This document shows positions 35,660 to 42,990 of a DNA stretch of 56,707 nt, piece by piece. The notes beneath the pieces were generated by a model, which was not told the DNA's origin, searched no databases, and saw nothing but the letters and a program-made list of their open reading frames with translations. This DNA comes from Bacteroidales bacterium (GTDB lineage Bacteria; Bacteroidota; Bacteroidia; Bacteroidales; JAEINX01), in NCBI GenBank assembly GCA_016342645.1, contig JAEINX010000008.1:1-56707 (forward strand). Reading direction: 5' to 3'. The position numbers were made by a program, and so were the translations under genes. Every line of letters starts with the position of its first letter. Position 1 is the first letter of the stretch.

Positions 35660-37270
35660 ATGTATAAATTTATATTAAATATAATTTTGCTGATTTCTTT
35701 TCAATTATTACCAGGAAATCGAAGTGAATATATTACAGGAGTTAAGGCTTATTCAGTTTTTCCAAGTGATCTTGATCTGGATGGAGATATTGATTTGGTC
35801 ATAGAACATCGTGTTATGTCGGGAGCTACAAATCCTTCTATTACAATTATGGAAAATACAAATTATGGAAATTTTATTATTAAAAACACTAAGTCATTCA
35901 CACATTTACCTTTAGGAATTATTGCCTTTGATGTTGATAATAATTCTTTCCCGGATATCATCACTACTTATTCTCATTACCTAAGGGTGTATTTAAATGA
36001 AGGTACATTGGATTTTTCAAATTGGATTGATTATGATCTTATCAATCAGTCTCAACTTATAGGTATGCATTATGGTGATATTAACGGAGATGGTTTCTTA
36101 GACATAGTATTAATATCAAATTGTAATTGGGTAGGGCTGGTGTATAATAACGGACAAGGAGGCTTTCATGAACCAGATTATTATAGCATTAACACCAATA
36201 TATATCCTAAAGAAATTGTATGCGGAGATTTAAATAATGATGGAAGAGATGATCTTATTATCGCAGGATTATCCCTTACAATTCTTTGGAGTTTTGAATA
36301 TAGTTTTGAAGAACAACAATTTCCATATATGTTTAACGAAGTAGATGTTTGCGACTACGATAATGATGGTGATTTGGATATTGTATGTGCCAGGGATTTT
36401 GGTTTTCACAGGTTTGGAATTTATGAAAATGTTGGACATAGAGAATTTGAGGCTCATATTGAATATTTTGATCATCATGTTGCAGGCTATATATGTTCAG
36501 ATCTTAACAATGATTCACTACCTGATATAATTATTACAGGAATTGGTATAAGGAGAATATATAGAAATTCCGGTAATTTTTCTTTTAATGATCCCATTAT
36601 ATTAAATACTCCTATTCATGGTGAGGATTTTCTATTTTCAAAGAGTGCGGATTTTGATAATAATAATTATAATGATATAGTAACCAATAGATACAAAGAT
36701 ACTGAAATACCTAATATAAGATTCGTTTTCAATGATGGAAAATTTAATTTCTTTGAAGAACCCCTGATCAAATTTCAGAACTATTCATTATCACAGGGTT
36801 ATAATTTTGTCTCAAGTCGGATAATTCCAAATGAGGCTGAAATGACATCTGTACTTGAATCTATACTTGACGGAGAACTTGGATTTGTCAGGAATTCATC
36901 CGGTGAAGTATTGCATAAAATAGGGGATCAATGGATAAATGGAATTGGTGATTGGCAAACCACCGAAGGCTATCTTTTTTATTTAAATGATACAGCCAAT
37001 TACGACATTGTCGGAACTTATATTGATCCCCAAACCCCGATAGCACTAAAAGAGGGTTACCAATTCATAAGCTTTCTGCCCGATCAGCCTTTAAATGCTA
37101 TGCAGGTATTTTACTACAATCTTGAAAACTTAGATTTTGTCCGAAACGATGAAGGTAAAATGCTAAGGCTTATCGGTAATCAATGGATAAATAATATTGG
37201 AGACCTACAACCCGATGAAGGCTATTTGGTAAAAATGAATGGAAATGATACGTTGGTGTATCCGGAATAA
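35660..37270 (+). CDS. Secreted FG-GAP/VCBS repeat protein with RKIGP modules
   Basis: A 536-residue exported protein. The signal peptide covers about residues 1-20. Residues 25-365 hold seven FG-GAP/VCBS-type repeats with calcium-binding DxDxDG-like loops (for example DLDLDGDIDLV, DINGDGFLDIV, DYDNDGDLDIV), predicted to form a beta-propeller. Residues 372-455 and 456-536 are two RKIGP module units that end the protein. No T9SS tail is present. It follows the FISUMP protein by 27 bp and is probably in the same transcript. Ligand or adhesion roles are inference from the propeller. Confidence 0.85.
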   Translation: MYKFILNIILLISFQLLPGNRSEYITGVKAYSVFPSDLDLDGDIDLVIEHRVMSGATNPSITIMENTNYGNFIIKNTKSFTHLPLGIIAFDVDNNSFPDIITTYSHYLRVYLNEGTLDFSNWIDYDLINQSQLIGMHYGDINGDGFLDIVLISNCNWVGLVYNNGQGGFHEPDYYSINTNIYPKEIVCGDLNNDGRDDLIIAGLSLTILWSFEYSFEEQQFPYMFNEVDVCDYDNDGDLDIVCARDFGFHRFGIYENVGHREFEAHIEYFDHHVAGYICSDLNNDSLPDIIITGIGIRRIYRNSGNFSFNDPIILNTPIHGEDFLFSKSADFDNNNYNDIVTNRYKDTEIPNIRFVFNDGKFNFFEEPLIKFQNYSLSQGYNFVSSRIIPNEAEMTSVLESILDGELGFVRNSSGEVLHKIGDQWINGIGDWQTTEGYLFYLNDTANYDIVGTYIDPQTPIALKEGYQFISFLPDQPLNAMQVFYYNLENLDFVRNDEGKMLRLIGNQWINNIGDLQPDEGYLVKMNGNDTLVYPE

Positions 37271-37402
37271 AAAATAACATTTTATTGACAATAAATGGAA
37301 ACTCTTCAGATATTTTTAAAGAAAAACCGCTATATAATGAAAGGAGGACATAAATTAAATTAACGATAGCTGTTTAAAAGAAATAACCTTATTGATAGAG
37401 CT

Positions 37403-37435
37403 AATCCTGACAGGTTTTAAAAACCTGTCAGGATT
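37403..37435. repeat. Perfect CCTGACAGG REP-like palindrome
   Basis: AATCCTGACAGGTTTT, one A, then its exact reverse complement form a 16-bp stem with a 1-base loop. It lies 133 bp after the FG-GAP gene and could also terminate that transcript. A one-mismatch relative is inside the coding sequence at 549-581. Elements with this core are familiar intergenic repeats in Bacteroidota. Confidence 0.7.
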
Positions 37436-37523
37436 TTGCAGTTGATAATCATTATAATAACCCAACCCTTGATTCGCATTAATAAATTAAAATCAGACCT
37501 TAAAAATAAATTTTTTCCGATCA

Positions 37524-37554
37524 TTGCTTTATTAATATTTTTTTTGTAATATTG
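37524..37554 (+). promoter_or_regulatory. Possible promoter reading into the 42-bp array and 38148-39107
   Basis: TTG (37524-37526), a 20-bp spacer and TAATATTG (37547-37554) followed by C resemble the consensus with one mismatch in the -7 box. If used, the array 37729-38043 would be transcribed as a leader or short gene ahead of 38148-39107. Confidence 0.35.
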
Positions 37555-37633
37555 CTACACAAAATCGAAAACTAAAAATCGATAAAAATTTTTTTCTGAA
37601 AATAATTGTTTAAACATTAAGAGTTTCTCTGTT

Positions 37634-38092
37634 TTGAAAACAATAATTGAATATAAGAAAAGCTTAATCATCAGTAAACAAAATGATTGCCTACTGATAC
37701 TGAGTAATATTTTCCTTTTTGAGAATGGCTATCTGCTGCTGCAGATTACGTTACTAAACGTTTGGAGAAGCTATCTGCTTCTGCAAAACATCTCACTAAA
37801 ACTTTGGAAACCCTATCTGCAACTGCAGAATGCCTCACCAAAACTTTGGAACACTTATCTGCAATTGCAGAATGCTTCACAAAACATTTTTTATACCTAT
37901 CTGCAACTGCAGAATGCCTTACTAATTCTTTGGGGAGCATATTTGCAACTGCAGAATACCTCAAAACATCTTTTTAATACCTATCTGCAATTGCAGAATG
38001 CCTTATTAAAACTTTTGAGAACCTATTTGCTGTTGCAGAATTTTGTTTATAAAACCGATAAAAAACCTAAAATTATGCAAAATTGTATTTGA
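37634..38092 (+). CDS. Possible 14-residue-repeat protein encoded by the 42-bp array
   Basis: An open frame of 152 codons with a TTG start spans the whole array. It gives about eight 14-residue repeats of the form YLQLQNASxKLWNT. Reality as a gene is uncertain, because any array with a 42-bp period stays open in several frames. In favour of this frame, the transitions within the conserved block are mostly silent: CTG/TTG twice per unit, CAG/CAA, AAT/AAC, GCC/GCT. In the competing plus frame they change residues. No known family, signal peptide or good ribosome site is visible. It ends 55 bp before the helical-protein gene. Confidence 0.3.
   Translation: MKTIIEYKKSLIISKQNDCLLILSNIFLFENGYLLLQITLLNVWRSYLLLQNISLKLWKPYLQLQNASPKLWNTYLQLQNASQNIFYTYLQLQNALLILWGAYLQLQNTSKHLFNTYLQLQNALLKLLRTYLLLQNFVYKTDKKPKIMQNCI
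37729..38043 (+). repeat. Tandem array of 42-bp units
   Basis: Seven full units start at 37729, 37771, 37813, 37855, 37897, 37939 and 37981 with an exact 42-bp step, followed by a partial unit to about 38043. The consensus begins CTATCTGCAACTGCAGAATG. Units with CTGCAATTGCAG carry a perfect 12-bp palindrome. The conserved first half and variable second half suggest constraint on the first 21 bp. The period is twice the 21-bp period of the arrays at 5696-6090. Both arrays lie directly upstream of genes for helical proteins of similar layout. Confidence 0.85.
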
Positions 38093-38147
38093 TAAAATTG
38101 TATTAACAATTAATATTAACCTATTTACAAATTAAAATTTAAAAAAA

Positions 38148-39107
38148 ATGAAACGACCTTGGAATTTTTTAATCAACGTTTTCACAAACGTAACTAAGGG
38201 CAGCTATGTTAAAATGCTTAGCCTAATCAGCGATCATGAATCAAAGCTAAAGGCAAAAATGTCGGATGCCGATATTCAGGCAATAATTGAACGCACGACA
38301 AATGTAAAGAATGAACTTTCGGCAAAGTTTAATACATGGAAATCGGCAAAAGGCACATATGAGGGTGAAACATTACGATTCGGAAATTTAATGAATGAAT
38401 TAAATGATGAAAAGATATCGAGATGGGAAGCTATGGTTAGAATTGAGTATCCTGAACGCTCGGCTGATTTCAGAATTATTTTTCCTGATGGACGTACAAC
38501 GTTTAGGAAGGGCAATTACGAAACACGCATTGCCAAAGTAGGTGCACTGGCCCAAACACTATTAAATTACGAATCCTTGCTTACAGCACAGGGTGAAGTG
38601 GATGCCTTTTATAAAGAATTAATGGCAGCACGTGATGTTCAGCAACAAAAGGAGCAGCTTACGGCTTCAAGTTCGGGGGAGTTGGAACAGGCACGAATTG
38701 CAGCAGGCGAAATAATGTATGCCAACCTCGGATACTTGATGAATAAATACTATCAAAATCCCGAAACGATAGAGGAATTTTTTGAGTTGGAAAATATTCG
38801 CAGGCATGAAGGAAAATCAAGCTCCGAGCCTTATGTTGTCAACATTGATCCCAACACAACAATAGAGGCCGGAATTGAGTTCGATGAAAATGATGTTTTC
38901 AGGTTTAATAATTTTGGTGATGTTACCTTATATGCTTTTTCGGCTGCAACACCAGACGCTACTTGCCCCGAAAATGCAATAGTGATTGAGGCCGGAAGCG
39001 AAAAGTCATGTCTTGCAAGTGAACTTGGCGATGCGGGAAATGATTATATTTTAATAACAAATAAGAATAGTGAGCTTGAGGGAGAGATTGAAATTTTGAT
39101 AGTTTGA
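38148..39107 (+). CDS. Helical protein with C-terminal beta domain, array-associated
   Basis: A 319-residue protein of unknown function with no signal peptide or membrane segment. Residues 1-225 look helical, with a Gln/Lys/Glu-rich stretch near 163-170 (DVQQQKEQL) and then a helix ending in ENIRRHEG. Residues 235-319 look beta-rich (TTIEAGIEFDENDVFRFNN, then ENAIVIEAGSEKSC) and hold its two cysteines (near 273 and 288). The overall layout, helical front with a Gln-rich linker and a variable beta tail, resembles the protein at 4260-5192, though the beta domain is of another type. Its start lies about 105 bp after the 42-bp array. GC content is somewhat higher than in its surroundings. Confidence 0.7.
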   Translation: MKRPWNFLINVFTNVTKGSYVKMLSLISDHESKLKAKMSDADIQAIIERTTNVKNELSAKFNTWKSAKGTYEGETLRFGNLMNELNDEKISRWEAMVRIEYPERSADFRIIFPDGRTTFRKGNYETRIAKVGALAQTLLNYESLLTAQGEVDAFYKELMAARDVQQQKEQLTASSSGELEQARIAAGEIMYANLGYLMNKYYQNPETIEEFFELENIRRHEGKSSSEPYVVNIDPNTTIEAGIEFDENDVFRFNNFGDVTLYAFSAATPDATCPENAIVIEAGSEKSCLASELGDAGNDYILITNKNSELEGEIEILIV

Positions 39108-39217
39108 AAAGAGTTTCTGATCTCTGGATAGTAAATATTTGTGATTCTGAAGATGTGAGGAATTAAGTGTTAATTTCGATTTAGATCAATGCACCATCAC
39201 TTTACATATTAATGAAA

Positions 39218-40138
39218 TTAGTAGTTTTCAATATCAAAAACTTTTCCATCTTCGGCAGCAAAAGAATTTTCAAAAACGCTTTTAGCCTCTGAAAGAATAG
39301 GCTGGAGGTCTTTATATCGGGCTGAATAATGTCCTATGATTAGTTTTCCGGCATTTGCTTTTTTAGCAATGTTTGCAGCTTGTATGGCTGTTGAATGTAG
39401 TTTTTCGTTTGCATTTTGAATTCTATCCTCCATGAATGTTGCTTCGTGGTAAAGTGTGTCAACGTTTTTGATAACAGGAATAATATCCTCAAAATATCCT
39501 GTATCGGAGCAATATGCATAAGAGCATGGTGGAATCGGTTCTTTAGTAAGATATGAATTTTTATATCTTTTTCCATTTTCATCAACATAATCCTTACCAT
39601 TTTTTATGTTGATAATTTCTGAAACAGGAATATTCAATTCTGTAATAATTTCCTTCTTTATTCCTCTTTCTCTATTTTTTATAGTAAACAAAAAACCACA
39701 GGTTGGAACACTATGATTTAATGCAAAACTTTTGATAATGATTTTTCTGTCTTCGTAAATAATTTTCGGCTCTTTGTAGCTTAAAGAATGAAAAACTACC
39801 GGATAGCATAATTTTGTTTTTGAGGCTTCTAATTGAATATTAATTATATTTTCTAATTCGGAATTGGCAAAAATAATGAGTTCTTTTGTTCTTCCAAAAA
39901 GATGTAATGACGTCATTAATCCAATCAAACCATAATAATGATCACCATGCAAATGACTAATAAAAATATTATTAATACGTTGAGATTTAATTCTTGACTT
40001 TTTTAATTGAATTTGAGTTCCCTCGGCACAATCAATCAAAAACAGTTGCTCGTTAATATTCAACAACTGAGAACTCGGATTTCTTGCAATTGTCGGAACT
40101 GCAGAATTTGAACCAAGAATTGTTACCGAAAAAGTCAT
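39218..40138 (-). CDS. rnz: Ribonuclease Z
   Basis: A 306-residue metallo-beta-lactamase-fold nuclease that removes the 3' trailer of tRNA precursors. The zinc motif is HLHGDH (62-67). Later ligands appear in NHSVPTCGF, CSDTGYF and the final HYSARY block. Length fits the short bacterial form. It lies downstream of rpsA, from which a strong hairpin terminator at 40162-40235 separates it. Confidence 0.95.
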   Translation of the reverse strand: MTFSVTILGSNSAVPTIARNPSSQLLNINEQLFLIDCAEGTQIQLKKSRIKSQRINNIFISHLHGDHYYGLIGLMTSLHLFGRTKELIIFANSELENIINIQLEASKTKLCYPVVFHSLSYKEPKIIYEDRKIIIKSFALNHSVPTCGFLFTIKNRERGIKKEIITELNIPVSEIINIKNGKDYVDENGKRYKNSYLTKEPIPPCSYAYCSDTGYFEDIIPVIKNVDTLYHEATFMEDRIQNANEKLHSTAIQAANIAKKANAGKLIIGHYSARYKDLQPILSEAKSVFENSFAAEDGKVFDIENY

Positions 40139-40161
40139 TATTCATGAATTTAATAAATCTC

Positions 40162-40235
40162 AAAAAAAAGTGTTACTAAGAAAAACCAAGTCATAAATAT
40201 TATTCTTTGGTTTTTGATTATTTTCTTAGTAACAC
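40162..40235 (-). terminator. Long hairpin terminator after rpsA
   Basis: GTGTTACTAAGAAAA (40170-40184) pairs with TTTTCTTAGTAACAC (40221-40235). A second inner stem (AAAAACCAAG with CTTTGGTTTTT) continues the hairpin. On the minus strand it is followed by a T-run (complement of A8 at 40162-40169), as expected for a strong intrinsic terminator. Confidence 0.8.
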
Positions 40236-40274
40236 AAATTTTATATTAAAATCTTAAAGAATTAAGACGAAACC

Positions 40275-42620
40275 TTATTTATCAGATTTAGTATTACCTT
40301 CATCAGATTTAGCAATACTATCATTGGATTTAGCAGTACTTTCATCGGATTTAGCATTACTTTCATCAGGTTTTGCATTATCTTCATCAGATTTAGCAAT
40401 GTTTTCATCAGATTTAGCTTTCTCCTTTGAATCAAGAGCTTTTTTCTTTGAGTTTATCATATCTGATTTAATACCGGCTAAAACGCCAAGATCATCTAAA
40501 GTGGTTTTTTCGAGATTATCTTTCATTTTTTTCACAACTTTACCGGTTGATTTTTGAGCAGATATTGCTTTTGAGTCTTCTTTAGCTTTTTCAGCTGCCG
40601 CAATATCCTGATAAATTTTGGAGTGTGAAAGAATTATTTTTTTGCTTTCTTTGGAGAATTCAATCACTTTAAAGTCAAGGTTTTCGTCCATTTTAACAGA
40701 TGTTCCATCTTCTTTTTGCAGATGACGGCTTGGTGCAAATCCCTCAACACCGTAAGGAAGAAGTACAATAGCGCCCTTATCGGTTATTTTTACGATTGTG
40801 CCGTTATGGACAGAATCTTGAGAGAAAACTGTTTCGAAAACATCCCAAGGATTTTCTTCCAATTGTTTGTGTCCGAGGCTTAATCTACGATTTTCGGCAT
40901 CAATTTCTAAAACAACAACATCAATTAACTCATTAATTTTAGTGAATTCGGCAGGGTGTTTAATTTTTTTCGACCATGAAAGATCTGAAATATGAATTAA
41001 TCCGTCAACACCTTCTTCCAGTTCAACAAAAATTCCAAAGTTTGTGAAATTACGAACAGTGGCTTTATGTTTTGAATTAACAGGATATTTTTCAACAATA
41101 TTGGTCCATGGATCAGGGATGAGTTGTTTGATACCAAGCGACATTTTTCTGTCTTCTTTATCTAAGGTAAGGATTTGAGCTTCAATTTCATCACCAATTT
41201 TTAAGAAATCCTGAGCTGTTCTTAAGTGTTGTGACCACGACATTTCCGAAACATGGATCAAGCCTTCGACACCCGGAGCAATTTCAACAAATGCACCATA
41301 ATCGGCTAATACAACAACTTTCCCTTTTACTTTATCACCGATTTTAATATCCTTGCTTAATGATTCCCATGGATGAGGTGTTAGTTGTTTCAATCCTAAT
41401 GCAATACGTTTTTTGTTTTCATCAAAATCGAGTATTACAACTTTTATTTTCTGATCTAATTCAACAATTTCTTCGGGATGGTTAATACGGCCCCATGAAA
41501 GATCTGTGATATGAATTAAACCGTCAACTCCACCGAGATCAATAAACACACCATAAGAAGTAATATTTTTTACTAAACCTTCGAGTACCTGGCCTTTTTC
41601 AAGTTTGGAAATAATTTCGGCTCTTTGTTGCTCAAGTTCTTCTTCAATTAATGCTTTATGTGAAACAACAACATTTTTATATTCGTGGTTAATTTTTACA
41701 ACCTTGAATTCCATAGTTTTATCAACAAATACATCATAATCGCGAATTGGTTTTACATCAATTTGTGAGCCCGGGAGGAATGCTTCAATTCCAAAAACAT
41801 CAACAATAAGCCCACCTTTTGTGCGACATTTTACATAACCGTTAATAATTTCTTCTTTATCAAATGCAATGTTAATTCTTTCCCACGAGCGTAGAGTTCT
41901 TGCTTTTTTATGGGATAAAATCAACTGCCCGCTTGGGTCTTCTTGGGTTTCAACATAAACTTCAATAGAATCACCCACCTTAAGATTAGGATTATATCTT
42001 AGTTCTGATAATGGAATCACACCATCGGATTTAAAACCGATATTAACTACTACTTCACGGTTGTTTTTTGCAACAACATATCCGTCAATAACTTCATGCT
42101 CAACAATTGAACTTAGAGTTTTATCATAAATATCTTCTAATTTTGTTCTTTCATCCTTGGAATATTGCTCCAGCTTTTTACCAACCGAATCCCAATCAAA
42201 TTCTTCTCTTAAATTTTTATCAGGTTTTGTGACAAGCGGTTTTTCCTTGATTTCTATTGGAGGTATTTCATTTACTAAGTCTTCACTTTTAGTTTCTGCT
42301 TTCTCTTCAGGTTTTTCAACAATAACTTCATCATCTTTTACCTGAGATTCAATTGGTTCAACTATTTCGGTTGCTTCTTCTTCTGTTGTTTCTGCTTTCT
42401 CTTCAGGCTTTTCAGCAATATTTTCATCATCTTTTACCTGAGATTCAAGTGGCTCAACTTTTTCAGTTGATTCTTCTTCAGCTTTTTCTACGGTTTCTTC
42501 TGCTACAACAGATTCTTTGGGTTCATTTTCATCAACTTTTATAGGCTCTACCTTGTTTTCAATACTTGGATTTTCGCCTTTTTCAATTTCTTTGTTGATT
42601 TCGGATTCGTTTTCGGTCAT
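40275..42620 (-). CDS. rpsA: Ribosomal protein S1 with repetitive N- and C-terminal extensions
   Basis: A 781-residue protein that binds mRNA on the 30S subunit. Six S1 domains run from about residue 174 to 690, for example EGLVKNITSYGVFIDL and KGKVVVLADYGAFVEI. The first 140 residues are Glu/Lys-rich and include a 32-residue direct repeat (about 48-78 and 80-110; 96 bp at DNA level). The last 50 residues are seven-residue repeats of the type SDESxAK, encoded by a 21-bp minisatellite at 40281-40427. Bacteroidota S1 proteins often have acidic N-terminal extensions, but the repetitive tail is unusual. Transcription likely starts near 42757, leaving a leader of about 135 nt. Confidence 0.95.
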   Translation of the reverse strand: MTENESEINKEIEKGENPSIENKVEPIKVDENEPKESVVAEETVEKAEEESTEKVEPLESQVKDDENIAEKPEEKAETTEEEATEIVEPIESQVKDDEVIVEKPEEKAETKSEDLVNEIPPIEIKEKPLVTKPDKNLREEFDWDSVGKKLEQYSKDERTKLEDIYDKTLSSIVEHEVIDGYVVAKNNREVVVNIGFKSDGVIPLSELRYNPNLKVGDSIEVYVETQEDPSGQLILSHKKARTLRSWERINIAFDKEEIINGYVKCRTKGGLIVDVFGIEAFLPGSQIDVKPIRDYDVFVDKTMEFKVVKINHEYKNVVVSHKALIEEELEQQRAEIISKLEKGQVLEGLVKNITSYGVFIDLGGVDGLIHITDLSWGRINHPEEIVELDQKIKVVILDFDENKKRIALGLKQLTPHPWESLSKDIKIGDKVKGKVVVLADYGAFVEIAPGVEGLIHVSEMSWSQHLRTAQDFLKIGDEIEAQILTLDKEDRKMSLGIKQLIPDPWTNIVEKYPVNSKHKATVRNFTNFGIFVELEEGVDGLIHISDLSWSKKIKHPAEFTKINELIDVVVLEIDAENRRLSLGHKQLEENPWDVFETVFSQDSVHNGTIVKITDKGAIVLLPYGVEGFAPSRHLQKEDGTSVKMDENLDFKVIEFSKESKKIILSHSKIYQDIAAAEKAKEDSKAISAQKSTGKVVKKMKDNLEKTTLDDLGVLAGIKSDMINSKKKALDSKEKAKSDENIAKSDEDNAKPDESNAKSDESTAKSNDSIAKSDEGNTKSDK
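40281..40427 (-). repeat. 21-bp minisatellite coding the S1 tail
   Basis: The core ATCAGATTTAGCA (plus strand) recurs at 40281, 40302, 40323, 40344, 40365, 40386 and 40407, always 21 bp apart. It encodes heptapeptides of the type Ser-Asp-Glu-x-x-Ala-Lys in rpsA. Gain or loss of a unit keeps the reading frame. Confidence 0.9.
42291..42479 (-). repeat. 96-bp direct repeat coding the acidic S1 N-terminus
   Basis: Two copies of a 31-residue acidic segment (VEPxESQVKDDE core) lie 32 residues apart in the rpsA product, at residues 48-78 and 80-110. The DNA is nearly as similar as the protein, pointing to a recent in-frame duplication. Confidence 0.75.
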
Positions 42621-42762
42621 ATTTTTTTTTTTATGTTTCGGATTTTTTTGTCAGCGGAGGAAAAAAAACGAAACGGATTAACAATAAATTTATCTAACAA
42701 TTTAAAAAACAATAAGAACCACTGACACCATAATCTTTCTAATGTTTTCTAAAATTGGGGTG

Positions 42763-42793
42763 CAAAAGTAAAAAAACCTTTTGAAAATCACAA
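42763..42793 (-). promoter_or_regulatory. Promoter for rpsA
   Basis: On the minus strand TTG (42793-42791), a 20-bp spacer and TACTTTTG (42770-42763) followed by C match the Bacteroidota consensus. The deduced leader is about 135 nt long, enough for the autogenous control known for rpsA in other bacteria, though no structure is proven here. Confidence 0.65.
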
Positions 42794-42943
42794 TGTTTTA
42801 TTTATGATTTTTTTAAATTTATTTTTATCAAAAAAAAAATTCACCGCAAAGGCTTTATGATAAAACAAGCCCTGACTTTCTTTATGTTAAAAAAAAAGAT
42901 TAAAATATATAAAACAATTTTAGCTTTATTAATATTTGATTTG

Positions 42944-42951
42944 TAGTTTTG
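42944..42951 (+). promoter_or_regulatory. Probable -7 element for the cyclase gene
   Basis: TAGTTTTG fits TAnnTTTG and lies 39 bp before the proposed TTG start at 42991. The -33 region (TTTTAG about 20 bp upstream) is weak. Confidence 0.35.
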
Positions 42952-42990
42952 TAATTCTACAATGTTTAATAATTAATTGTATATATTGCT

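Larger units (their letters stand above)
42621..42990. other. Intergenic region with divergent promoters for rpsA and the cyclase gene
   Basis: A 370-bp stretch that holds the rpsA promoter (42763-42793, minus) and a probable -7 box for the cyclase gene (42944-42951, plus). The rpsA leader of about 135 nt (42621-42757) shows no known riboswitch. Otherwise it is AT-rich and unremarkable. Confidence 0.5.

Noticed and set aside
34409..37270. A single gene split by a frameshift
   Set aside because: The first protein ends at the natural FISUMP end (SVRCMKQ) and the second begins with its own signal peptide, 27 bp later, so these are two genes.
37746..37977. Other open frames through the 42-bp array (71 codons plus, 72 codons minus)
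   Set aside because: Differences between units change residues in these frames, unlike the frame starting at 37634.
37729..38043. CRISPR array
   Set aside because: The second half of each 42-bp unit is diverged repeat rather than unrelated spacer, and no cas genes are nearby.
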